Source: Rhizobium bangladeshense (GTDB lineage: Bacteria > Pseudomonadota > Alphaproteobacteria > Rhizobiales > Rhizobiaceae). Taken from it: a DNA stretch of 64,000 bases. Location: the NCBI RefSeq assembly GCF_001662075.1, contig NZ_LYPL01000005.1, forward strand, positions 124,001-188,000. The letters are read 5' to 3'. Positions 46,671-54,167 of this stretch are shown here, piece by piece. Made by a program: the position numbers and the translations under genes. Numbering within the stretch: the stretch's first letter is position 1; each line of letters opens with the position of its first letter. The notes under the pieces were generated by a model. That model made no database searches. It was not told where the DNA came from and saw only the letters and a program-made list of their open reading frames with translations.

Positions 46671-47552
46671 GTGCCGGAAATCCGCGAATACGAGCTTTTT
46701 GAAGTCCATGAGCCCGTGTCGCAGACCATTCCCTTCGTCTACAACTCCCCCCATAGCGGCCGCATTTATCCACCGGAATTCATCGCCCAGTCGAGGCTCG
46801 AAGGCATCGCCATCCGCCGTTCCGAGGATCACTATGTCGATGAGCTCTTCGGTTCGGCCGTCACCCTCGGCGCACCGCTTCTCGCCGCCAACTTTCCGCG
46901 CGCCTATCTCGACGTCAACCGCGAGCCCTACGAGCTTGATCCCAGGATGTTCGACGGGCTGCTGCCGCCCTATGCCAATGTCAACTCGCTGAGGGTCGCC
47001 GGCGGGCTAGGCACCATTCCGCGCATCGTCGCCGAGAACATGGAAATCTATGCGCGGCGCCTGCCGGTGCAGGAGGGGCTGGATCGGGTCGAAGCGGTCT
47101 ACAAGCCTTACCATGCGGCGCTGCGCCGGCTGATCGCCCGTACCCATGTTCAGTTCGGCTTCGGCGTGCTGATCGATTGCCACTCGATGCCCGGCAATGT
47201 GCGCGTCGCCGGCTGCACCGGTCGGCCCGATTTTATCATCGGCGATCGCTACGGCACCAGTGCTTCGGCCGAACTTTCGCGCGCCGCCATCGCCATCCTC
47301 GAGGAAATGGGCTTCGCGGCGATCCGCAACAAGCCCTATGCCGGCGGTTTCATCACCGAACATTACGGCCGCCCCTCGCGCGGCTTGCATGCATTGCAGA
47401 TCGAGGTGAACCGGGCGATCTATGTCGACGAGGTGACGTTGGAGAAGCGCGAGGATTTCGCCGCGGTGGCCGAGGCAGTGACGGTCTTTATGCAGCAGAT
47501 GGCAGATTACGTCGAAAAGTTCGCCGGCGACCGGGCGCTGGCTGCCGAATAA
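46671..47552 (+). CDS. N-formylglutamate amidohydrolase family protein
   Basis: The 293-residue protein has the family motifs FVYNSPHSGRIYP near the N-terminus, RAYLDVNREPYELDP, GVLIDCHSMPG and ITEHYGRPSRGLHALQIEVNR, which contain the likely zinc ligands. It would release formate and glutamate from N-formyl-glutamate in the cytoplasm, as in histidine degradation, but no hut genes are near, so the substrate is open. The start is a GTG at 46671 with AGAGGG about 8 bases upstream. Divergent from cpdR. Confidence 0.88.
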   Translation: MPEIREYELFEVHEPVSQTIPFVYNSPHSGRIYPPEFIAQSRLEGIAIRRSEDHYVDELFGSAVTLGAPLLAANFPRAYLDVNREPYELDPRMFDGLLPPYANVNSLRVAGGLGTIPRIVAENMEIYARRLPVQEGLDRVEAVYKPYHAALRRLIARTHVQFGFGVLIDCHSMPGNVRVAGCTGRPDFIIGDRYGTSASAELSRAAIAILEEMGFAAIRNKPYAGGFITEHYGRPSRGLHALQIEVNRAIYVDEVTLEKREDFAAVAEAVTVFMQQMADYVEKFAGDRALAAE

Positions 47553-47601
47553 GCTTCTTTTCCAATTGGCGATGTTTGTGGCCGTCGTCTTCCGAGAGGG
47601 C

Positions 47602-47686
47602 CAAAAAAGAACCGCGCTTGTCAGCGCGGCTAAGTCTAGGGAGGAAACACCCAAGGAGGGTATTTACAGTCAGAAGACTGTACCGA
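47602..47686 (-). ncRNA. Predicted trans-acting small RNA with anti-Shine-Dalgarno CCUCC motifs
   Basis: On the minus strand the ~85-base RNA has three elements. The first is a perfect hairpin TACAGTC-TTCT-GACTGTA; the second is ACCC-TCCTT-GGGT, with CCUCC in stem and loop. A single-stranded stretch with TTTCCTCCC follows, then the third, an intrinsic terminator CCGCGC-TGACAA-GCGCGG with six T residues (47608-47603). CTTGAC lies upstream. Two CCUCC motifs and this layout resemble the alphaproteobacterial cuckoo/alpha-r14 (NfeR1-like) small RNAs that pair with ribosome binding sites. The family name is from memory and not verified. Confidence 0.65.
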
Positions 47687-47689
47687 CGA

Positions 47690-47718
47690 CGCTACTATTG
47701 CATTGCACAAATGTCAAG
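47690..47718 (-). promoter_or_regulatory. Predicted promoter of the 47.6 kb small RNA
   Basis: On the minus strand CTTGAC (47718-47713) is an exact rhizobial -35 element. The -10 is weak (around 47697-47690, TAGTAG/GTAGCG). The expected start is near 47686. Confidence 0.45.
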
Positions 47719-47832
47719 CAATCTATTGCGCTGCGATATCTTTGGGCAGCTTGTCCGAAATTGCTCCGCTGCGTTTGCATTCCCGTCACGTTTCGCTATG
47801 AAACCCGTTCCCGCCAGCCAAATGGTGCCACC

Positions 47833-48606
47833 ATGCTTCCTGACCGTTCGTTCTTCAATCGTCTGGCGGAGGCCGCCCGCGCCGAGACGCTGCCACGCTT
47901 CCGCTCCGGCCTCGATGTCACCAACAAGCTTTCCTCGGGTTTCGATCCGGTGACGGAAGGCGACCGGGCTGCCGAGCTCGCTATCCGGGCGCTGATCGAA
48001 GAGAATTTCCCCGATCACGGCATTCTCGGCGAGGAGCACGGCAATGTCGGGCTCGACCGTGACTATGTCTGGGTGATCGATCCAATCGATGGAACCCGCG
48101 CCTTCATATCGGGCGTGCCGGTGTGGGGCACGCTGATCGGCCTGCAGAAGGAGGGTCGGGCGATCATGGGCATGATCGAACAACCCTTTACCGGCGAGCG
48201 TTATTTCGCCGACGAAAACGGTTCGATCTATACCGGGCCGGAAGGCGAGCGACGGTTGGTGACGCGCCAGTGCGACAGGCTCTCGAACGCCGTTCTGTTC
48301 ACCACATCGCCGCATCTCTTCGGCGGCGAGGAGATGGAGAAATATCGGGAGATCGAGGGTCAGGTGCGGCTCTTCCGCTACGGCTGCGACTGCTATGCCT
48401 ATGCGCTGCTTGCTGCCGGCCATATCGATCTCGTCATCGAGAACGGGCTGAAGCCCTATGATGTCGGCGGCATCATTCCCGTCATCGAGGGGGCGGGCGG
48501 CATCATTACCACCTGGGACGGCGGCCGGGCGGAAAATGGCGGCTCGATCATCGCCGCCGGCAGCCGGGCGGTCTACGAGCAGGCGATCGCCGTGCTGCAG
48601 CGCTGA
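47833..48606 (+). CDS. hisN: Histidinol-phosphatase, inositol-monophosphatase family
   Basis: The 257-residue protein has the lithium-sensitive phosphatase motifs: LGEEHG (Glu67-Glu68), the metal-binding WVIDPIDGTRAF (Asp83, Asp86) and the C-terminal KPYDVGGIIPVIEGAGG. Sequence pattern and size fit the rhizobial HisN branch, which removes phosphate from histidinol phosphate in histidine synthesis. Other members act on inositol or fructose phosphates, so the exact substrate is inferred. The ATG at 47833 is used because the long frame extending upstream runs through the small-RNA region. Convergent with the lysophospholipase gene. Confidence 0.85.
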   Translation: MLPDRSFFNRLAEAARAETLPRFRSGLDVTNKLSSGFDPVTEGDRAAELAIRALIEENFPDHGILGEEHGNVGLDRDYVWVIDPIDGTRAFISGVPVWGTLIGLQKEGRAIMGMIEQPFTGERYFADENGSIYTGPEGERRLVTRQCDRLSNAVLFTTSPHLFGGEEMEKYREIEGQVRLFRYGCDCYAYALLAAGHIDLVIENGLKPYDVGGIIPVIEGAGGIITTWDGGRAENGGSIIAAGSRAVYEQAIAVLQR

Positions 48607-48633
48607 CCCCCCGGTCAGCACCGCTGATCCGGC

Positions 48634-49608
48634 TCACGTGCCGAGGGCTGCGACATCCTGGTTTTCCTCGGCATCGCTGCCAGGAATGAAGGCATGGAAG
48701 GCGGCGAGCGCGGCGGCGCGGTAGATATCCCGTTCCTGGAAGATTTCGTGGCGGGCGCCGTTGATCGGCACCAGCTGAGCGGCGCGGAAATAGCGCGAGA
48801 GCCGCTCCTGCGCCGTATAGGGAACGACGCCGTCACGCGTCGGGGCGATGACGATGGTCGGGATGGTGATAGAAAAGAGATGGTTGGGTGAGGTGACCCG
48901 ATCTATGGTCCTGAACGCCTCGGTGAGCCAACGGGCTGTCGGCGGACCGAGCGTCAGCTCCGGATGAGCCGTCATCATCGCGACATTGCGGTCGAAGCGC
49001 TGTTCGTCCGAGGTCAGCGGGTTGTGGCTGAAGTCCGGCTCCTTCAATTTCGAGGTCAACGGCAGGAAACCAAGGCCGAGAGCGGTCAGCGTGCCTGCAA
49101 GGGCACGGATAACACGGGGCGAGGCCGTCTGGCCGGTGAGGCCGATGAAGGGAGCCGACAGCACCATGCGGTCGATGCGGGTGGTGAGATAAGGGGCGGC
49201 CGACAGCGCGATCAGCCCACCGGTGGAATGGGCGAGCAGGTAGAATGGCAGGCGCGTATCCGGCAGCACCACCTTTTCGAGGAAGATGTCGAGATCGTGC
49301 TCGTAATCGACAAAGCGGCGGATGTGACCGTGATTGCGGCGTTTCATCAGCCGCTCAGAACCGCCCTGGCCGCGCAGATCAAAGGTCGCGACCCAGAGGC
49401 CTTTCGCCGTCAGGTCGCGGATGGTCTCGAAGTACTTTTCGATATATTCGTTGCGGCCATGGAGAATGACCACCGTGCCCTTGGCGACCTGGGCGCCGGA
49501 GCGAAAGACGGCGTAACGCAGCCGGTGGCCGTCATGGGTTTCAAAATACCCTTCCGTGCGGTTTTCCGGGGCGGGATTGTCGGGCGTCGAATAGAGAACC
49601 TGATCCAT
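48634..49608 (-). CDS. Alpha/beta hydrolase, lysophospholipase (PldB-like)
   Basis: The 324-residue serine hydrolase has the nucleophile elbow LLAHSTGG (Ser128), an oxyanion HGRNEYIEKY segment near residue 50 that is typical of the monoglyceride lipase/PldB group, Asp near 260 (APTRDGVVP) and His near 288 (GARHEIFQE). No signal peptide, so cytoplasmic. It would cleave monoacyl lipids; the exact substrate is unknown. Its promoter lies in the 420-base gap shared with hsp20. Confidence 0.87.
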   Translation of the reverse strand: MDQVLYSTPDNPAPENRTEGYFETHDGHRLRYAVFRSGAQVAKGTVVILHGRNEYIEKYFETIRDLTAKGLWVATFDLRGQGGSERLMKRRNHGHIRRFVDYEHDLDIFLEKVVLPDTRLPFYLLAHSTGGLIALSAAPYLTTRIDRMVLSAPFIGLTGQTASPRVIRALAGTLTALGLGFLPLTSKLKEPDFSHNPLTSDEQRFDRNVAMMTAHPELTLGPPTARWLTEAFRTIDRVTSPNHLFSITIPTIVIAPTRDGVVPYTAQERLSRYFRAAQLVPINGARHEIFQERDIYRAAALAAFHAFIPGSDAEENQDVAALGT

Positions 49609-49896
49609 GACTTTGCCAATGCGCCGCTGCTGCCTGCTTCGCTATCAGGGATAGCGCATGGCTCCCGGCTTGGAAAGCGGCGGCGCCCGCAAAGCGGCGG
49701 GAGAAAAGGGCCGGCAGGAGCATGAGGGTGCCCGCAGCCGGCCTAGGTTGAGGCTGAAGAAGAAGGGACGATGCACTTCAGCCGCCGGGACCAGATTTAC
49801 CCGACGCTGCTATCTCTAGGCGCTTGCGTCTGAATGCGTTCCGAACCGGCCGTTCATGCGGGGTTCACGGGCCGTTCAAGGCGATTCCGAAGAGGT
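49609..49896. other. Divergent intergenic region before hsp20
   Basis: No gene seen. GCCGGC and a later GCCGGC at about 49710-49742 enclose CAGGAGCATGAGGGTGCCCGCA; the GGTGCCC part could form a weak hairpin. The lysophospholipase promoter must lie here, but no clear elements were recognised. Confidence 0.4.
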
Positions 49897-49925
49897 CTTG
49901 AACTCCGTAAATCCCATCACCATCT
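49897..49925 (+). promoter_or_regulatory. Predicted RpoH (heat-shock sigma) promoter of hsp20
   Basis: CTTGAA (49897-49902), a 17-base spacer and CCATCT (49920-49925) match the alphaproteobacterial RpoH consensus CTTGAA-N17-CCATnT. It yields a leader of about 100 bases before the hsp20 ATG. Confidence 0.65.
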
Positions 49926-49931
49926 CCTTGC

Positions 49932-50030
49932 TGCGGGTGCCAAGAAGGGCCCGCGCAACCGTCCCGAGGCCGCCAAACATGGGGTTTCAAGGGCATTTAT
50001 CGCAACACGTCGCTTCCACAGGAGGACATC
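49932..50030 (+). promoter_or_regulatory. ROSE-type RNA thermometer in the hsp20 leader
   Basis: The leader ends TCGCTTCC-ACA-GGAGG followed by ACATC and ATG. The ribosome site GGAGG can pair with CTTCC in a small hairpin, with an extra G from the conserved U(U/C)GCU motif of rhizobial ROSE elements (here UCGCU). Upstream GC-rich segments can fold into further hairpins. Melting on heating would free the ribosome site. The consensus is established for rhizobial small heat-shock genes. Confidence 0.65.
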
Positions 50031-50501
50031 ATGCGTCACGTAGACTTCTCTCCCCTTTATCGCTCGACGGTCGGTTTCGACCGGCTGTTCACCATGCTCG
50101 ACAGCCTTGCTCAGCCGGAGCAGGCACAGACCTATCCGCCCTATAATATCGAGCGCACCGGTGAAAACACCTATCGCATCACCATGGCGGTCGCCGGTTT
50201 CGACGAGACCGAACTTTCGATCGAAGCCCATGCGCATGTGCTGTCCGTGAAGGGTGAAAAGAACGAGGAAACCGCCGAAGGCGGCGAATTCCTCTATCGC
50301 GGCATTGCTAAGCGCGCCTTCGAGCGCCGCTTCCAGCTCGCCGACCATGTCGAGGTGACCGCCGCTTCGCTGAAGAACGGCCTGCTGCACATCGACCTTC
50401 TGCGCAATATTCCTGAGGCCATGAAGCCCCGCAAGATCGCGATTGCCGCGGAGCCGGTCGAGGCTCCGAAGGCCATCGAGGCGCAGGTCGTCAACAGCTG
50501 A
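50031..50501 (+). CDS. Small heat-shock protein, Hsp20 family
   Basis: The 156-residue protein has the alpha-crystallin domain from about residue 35 to 135 (PPYNIERTGENTYRITMAVAGF, LSVKGEK, LYRGIAKRAFERRFQLADHVEV, LKNGLLHIDL) and a C-terminal PRKIAIA with the I-x-I-type anchor. It starts MRHVDFSPLYRSTVGFDRLF, the N-terminal pattern of the IbpA/HspA group. It acts as an ATP-independent holdase for unfolded cytoplasmic proteins. Control is by an RpoH promoter and a ROSE-like thermometer; the ribosome site ACAGGAGGACATC is strong. A terminator follows 24 bases after the stop. Confidence 0.94.
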   Translation: MRHVDFSPLYRSTVGFDRLFTMLDSLAQPEQAQTYPPYNIERTGENTYRITMAVAGFDETELSIEAHAHVLSVKGEKNEETAEGGEFLYRGIAKRAFERRFQLADHVEVTAASLKNGLLHIDLLRNIPEAMKPRKIAIAAEPVEAPKAIEAQVVNS

Positions 50502-50525
50502 TCGTTATTCCGTGCGGATAAATGG

Positions 50526-50554
50526 ACGGCGCTCCGCTTGGGGCGCCGTTTTTT
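50526..50554 (+). terminator. Intrinsic terminator of hsp20
   Basis: ACGGCGCTCC (50526-50535) pairs with GGGGCGCCGT (50540-50549) over GCTT, followed by six T residues. It also lies just past the minus-strand stop at 50577. Confidence 0.88.
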
Positions 50555-50576
50555 ATTGCGCTCGCTTTATTGCTGT

Positions 50577-51581
50577 TCAGGCGGGGCTGGCGGCATCCTT
50601 GATCTGCTGTTCGGTTGCGCGGCGGGCCGCGGCGGCGGCGTATTTCTGGGCGATGACGGCGCAGACCATCAGCTGGATCTGGTGGAAGAGCATCAGCGGA
50701 AGCACGATCGCGCCGATCGATTGGCCGGCAAAAATGACGTTTGCCATCGGCACGCCGCTTGCGAGACTTTTCTTGGAACCGCAGAAGGTGATAGCGATCT
50801 CGTCGGCCTTGCTGAAGCCGAGCCGGCGGCTGCCGAACATCGTCAGCACCAGCACTATCCCCAGAAGGACGATGTCGGCGAGGATGACGACGGCGATATC
50901 GGCGATCGAGAAGGTATGCCAGAGTCCTTCGACGACTGCCGTCGAGAAGGCGAGGTAGACGACCATCAGGATCGAGCCGCGGTCGACGGGCATCAGAATC
51001 TTCCTCCTGGCGCGAATCCAGTCGCCGATCCAGGGCTGCAGGATCTGGCCGACGATGAAGGGGGCAAGCAGTTGCAGCAGGATTTGCTGAAGCGCGTCGA
51101 GGGAGAAGCCGTCATGGCCGCCGACGGAAAAGAGCAGGCCGACGAGCAGCGGCGTCAGAAACATCCCGAAAATATTTGAGGCGGAGGCCGCGCAGATGGC
51201 GGCAGGCACGTTGCCGCCGGCCATCGAGGTGAAGGCGATGGATGACTGCACCGTCGACGGCAGGACGCAGAGGAAGAGGATGCCGAGATAGAGCGGCTGC
51301 GGCAGGATCGAGTCCGGAATGAAGCCGAGCGCCAGGCCAAGCAGCGGAAAGATGCCGAAGGTCGTCAGCAGGATGACGAGATGCAGGCGCCAGTGCAGGA
51401 GGCCCGAGATAACGACATCGCGCGAGAGGCGAGCGCCGTGCAGGAAGAACAGGGCGGCGATGGCGAGATTGGTGGCGATGCCGAAATAAGCCGCAAAGGT
51501 GCCGCTTGCCGGAAATAGTGAGGCAAGGATGACGGTGCAGACAAGCAGGCTGGTGAAGGTATCGGGCAGAAAGCGGCGCAT
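50577..51581 (-). CDS. Bile acid:sodium symporter (SBF)-like transporter, YfeH type
   Basis: The 334-residue membrane protein has about ten helices and the SBF-like signatures TNLAIAALFFLHGARLSRD, LCVLPSTVQSSIAFTSMAGGNVPAAI and ITFCGSKKSLASGVPMANVIF. The last two contain the crossing broken helices that bind sodium in the family. The start at 51581 (MRRFLPD) is chosen; an ATG at 51626 would extend to within 11 bases of the divergent LysR frame and lacks a ribosome site. The substrate is unknown; many bacterial members carry organic acids. Probably controlled by the divergent LysR protein. Confidence 0.85.
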   Translation of the reverse strand: MRRFLPDTFTSLLVCTVILASLFPASGTFAAYFGIATNLAIAALFFLHGARLSRDVVISGLLHWRLHLVILLTTFGIFPLLGLALGFIPDSILPQPLYLGILFLCVLPSTVQSSIAFTSMAGGNVPAAICAASASNIFGMFLTPLLVGLLFSVGGHDGFSLDALQQILLQLLAPFIVGQILQPWIGDWIRARRKILMPVDRGSILMVVYLAFSTAVVEGLWHTFSIADIAVVILADIVLLGIVLVLTMFGSRRLGFSKADEIAITFCGSKKSLASGVPMANVIFAGQSIGAIVLPLMLFHQIQLMVCAVIAQKYAAAAARRATEQQIKDAASPA

Positions 51582-51673
51582 GGCGGTCTCGCGGCAAACA
51601 AGATTGGTTATTGTTCTGTCCTCCATTATGATTCAGGATGCAAGAAATAACAGTTATCAAGAATCTGGATGTC

Positions 51674-52528
51674 ATGCTGGACCTTTCGCAGTTGCGCAGT
51701 TTCGTCGTCGTCGAACAGATGGGCGGTTTCACGCTCGCCGCAGAAAGGCTGGGTCTCGGGCAATCGACGGTCAGTCAGCATATTCAGCGGCTGGAGGCGA
51801 CGCTCGGTCGCAAGCTTCTGGCGCGCGACACGCACAAGGTCATGCTGACCGGCGATGGCGAAGCGCTGCTGACGCATGCGCGGGCCATGCTTTCGATCGA
51901 GGGGCAGGTGCAGTCGCTGTTTAAGAGCAACAGTCTGCGCGGCAGCCTGCGGCTTGGCGTCTCTGAGGATTTCGTCACTAGCCAGCTGCCGGCGGTGCTG
52001 GAGGATTTCGTTCGGTCGCACCCGTCCGTCGACCTGGAACTCACCGTGGCGCTCTCCGGCGTCCTCTACGAGATGCAGGACAATGGCGACATCGATCTGG
52101 TGCTTGCCAAGCGCCGGCTCGGTGACGCACGCGGCAAGCTCGTCTATCGCGAGCCGCTCGTCTGGCTGGCGCGCGATCCTGAGCGGCTGCTGGCTGCCGG
52201 GCCACTGCCGCTGATTGCTTTCCCGCCACCGAGCGTGACACGGGCGATCGCCCTGGAAGCGCTCGGGCGCAACGGCGTGCCGTGGCGGATCGTCTGCACT
52301 TGCGGCAGTCTCAGCGGGCTGACGGCGGCGGCGCGGGCCGGGATGGGCGTGCTGGTGCAGCCGCGCAGTATGGCGCCCTCGGGGCTGAAAGAAATCGCTG
52401 CTGGAAGGCTGCCGGCGCTGGAGGACGTGGAATTCGTGCTCGTGCCGCGCAAGGGCGCCGATCAGACGTTGGTCGCCGCACTTTCGGACGATATTCTGCA
52501 AAAAGTGAGAGGGCTGAGGTCGGCATGA
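51674..52528 (+). CDS. LysR-family transcriptional regulator 3
   Basis: The 284-residue protein has a standard LysR helix-turn-helix (LDLSQLRSFVVVEQMGGFTLAAE, GQSTVSQHIQRLEATLGRKLL) and an effector domain (RLGVSEDFVTSQLPAVLEDF, GLTAAARAGMGVLV). The ATG at 51674 gives the usual N-terminus; an ATG 36 bases upstream is in frame. It is divergent from the SBF-type transporter gene and is likely its regulator. It is not close in sequence to the two LysR proteins at 28-30 kb. Confidence 0.9.
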   Translation: MLDLSQLRSFVVVEQMGGFTLAAERLGLGQSTVSQHIQRLEATLGRKLLARDTHKVMLTGDGEALLTHARAMLSIEGQVQSLFKSNSLRGSLRLGVSEDFVTSQLPAVLEDFVRSHPSVDLELTVALSGVLYEMQDNGDIDLVLAKRRLGDARGKLVYREPLVWLARDPERLLAAGPLPLIAFPPPSVTRAIALEALGRNGVPWRIVCTCGSLSGLTAAARAGMGVLVQPRSMAPSGLKEIAAGRLPALEDVEFVLVPRKGADQTLVAALSDDILQKVRGLRSA

Positions 52529-52574
52529 GGCATCGTCAGCACAGCGAACCTGCCCGGCAGGCGGGCTCGGTCGA

Positions 52575-53627
52575 TCAGGCGGCCAAGCACTTCAGGAAAC
52601 CATCCACATCGGCTTGCGTGGTCGCAAAGCTGGTGACGAGGCGGATCAGGGTTTCGCCTTCGGAGACGAGTTCGGGCGTTGCTGCGGGCACCGGCCATGC
52701 GTAAAATTTGGCGCCCTTTTCCTCGGCGGATTTCGCCGCGCTCTTGTTAATGACGGCAAAGACTTCGTTTGACGCGGTCGGCCAGGCGAGCCGCGCGGCA
52801 TTGCTGGCGCCGATGCCGGCGCGTAAGCGATCGGCCATACCGTTGGAATGGCGGGCGAGGTCGAGCCAGAGGCCGTTTTCGAAATAGGCATCGAACTGGG
52901 CGGCGATGAAACGCGATTTGGAGAAGAGCTGGGCGGCGCGCTTGCGGATAAAGGGCATTTCGCGCGCCCGTTCCGGATCGAAGAAGACGATCGCCTCGGC
53001 GCACCAGCAGCCGTTCTTGGTGCCGCCGAAGGAGAGCATGTCGACGCCGCGCTTCCAGGTCATTTCGGCCGGGGTGGCGCCGAGCGCAATTAATGCATTG
53101 GCGAAGCGGGCTCCGTCCATGTGGAGCGGCAGGTTGCGCTTTCGTGATATTGCGGCGATCTCGCCGATCTCCGGCAGGGAATAGACGGTACCGATCTCGG
53201 TTGCCTGGGTGATGGTGACGGCGCTGGCGCGACCGTGACGGAGGGCGTCCTCGGGAAAGTTGGCGATTCTTGCGGAGAGCTTCGCCGGATCGATTTTACC
53301 GGCTTCGCCGTCGACGGCAACGAGGCGGGCGGAGCCGGAGAAGAATTCCGGCGCGCCGCATTCATCCTCGATCACATGCGCCTCGGAATGGCAGAAAGTG
53401 ATGCCGCCGGGGCGCTGGACGCTTGCCAGCGACAGGGAATTGGCGGCCGTGCCGGTGGCGACGAAGAAGATGGAAACCTCACGTTCGAAGATCTCGCAGA
53501 AGCGGGCCTCGACTTGTTTGTCGAGATCGCCGGCGCCATAGGCAGGGGCAAAACCAGCCGATTCCGCCAGCAGGCGTTCGGCAATGGATCTGTGGGCGCC
53601 GGCCCAATTGTCGGATGCAAAGAACAT
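52575..53627 (-). CDS. Low-specificity L-threonine aldolase
   Basis: The 350-residue fold-type I PLP enzyme starts MFFASDNWAGAHRSIAERLL and has FVATGTAANSLSLAS, LPLHMDGARFANALIALG (Asp and Arg binding PLP and substrate) and the PLP lysine in SFGGTKNGCW near residue 203. It splits L-threonine (and allo-threonine) to glycine and acetaldehyde in the cytoplasm. The length and motifs match the rhizobial LtaE-type enzymes of beta-eliminating lyase annotation. It lies alone between LysR and the gltB leader region. Confidence 0.88.
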   Translation of the reverse strand: MFFASDNWAGAHRSIAERLLAESAGFAPAYGAGDLDKQVEARFCEIFEREVSIFFVATGTAANSLSLASVQRPGGITFCHSEAHVIEDECGAPEFFSGSARLVAVDGEAGKIDPAKLSARIANFPEDALRHGRASAVTITQATEIGTVYSLPEIGEIAAISRKRNLPLHMDGARFANALIALGATPAEMTWKRGVDMLSFGGTKNGCWCAEAIVFFDPERAREMPFIRKRAAQLFSKSRFIAAQFDAYFENGLWLDLARHSNGMADRLRAGIGASNAARLAWPTASNEVFAVINKSAAKSAEEKGAKFYAWPVPAATPELVSEGETLIRLVTSFATTQADVDGFLKCLAA

Positions 53628-54167
53628 AGCGGAGACCGTGGGGCGTAAGAGATTGGGAGGGTCGCAGCGGACATTACGTCAATCCTTCACGGGATCAAGG
53701 CCATTGCCCATAATCCATCACGAAATTGAACCGCGCAATCAATAAATAAAATGGCTCGGCTTTGCGTAATTTTATTTCGTGATTGCGACCGATTTGGTAA
53801 TCTTCCGTCGCAAAATAACGATTTTTGACGCGGCACTCTTGCGAAGCTAAATGCTTTCTGGCATAGAACAGACGAATTAGGACAGTGTTGCTGTCCTATT
53901 TTGGCCTTTGCGGCCGAAGAGGCGCCGAAAGCCCTGGAACAGGCGGGCTTTCACGCTATAGTTCTTCCGAGCGCCAAGCCCCCGGGACGGGCGGCGCGCG
54001 GAGGCGAATGGCAGGCGCGGAACGCGACGGTTTGCTTTCCCTAGAAGCAGATCTCTGCGGCGATCTTCACAATGCAACAGCGCTGTCATGCGCCGAACCT
54101 ATCATCGGGTTGCGGTGCGGGACGAAAAGCCGCCCGCGGCCCGCGGGTTTCGACAGGAGGAAAGACG
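53628..54167 (+). promoter_or_regulatory. Control region of gltB with nested inverted repeats and an attenuator-like hairpin
   Basis: The 540-base gap holds ATCACGAAAT (53717-53726) and its inverse ATTTCGTGAT (53774-53783). Inside lie CGCAATCA (53734-53741) and TGATTGCG (53780-53787), surrounding an AT-rich 40-base core. Further on, TAGGACAG and CTGTCCTA (53878-53898) form an 8-base hairpin followed by TTTT, about 270 bases before gltB. The first could be an operator, for example Lrp-type; the second may attenuate transcription. The ribosome site AGGAGGAAAGACG precedes gltB. Confidence 0.5.

Noticed and set aside
47566..47832. N-terminal extension of hisN
   Set aside because: The frame stays open upstream, but it crosses the predicted small RNA and its terminator; the ATG at 47833 gives the normal phosphatase N-terminus.
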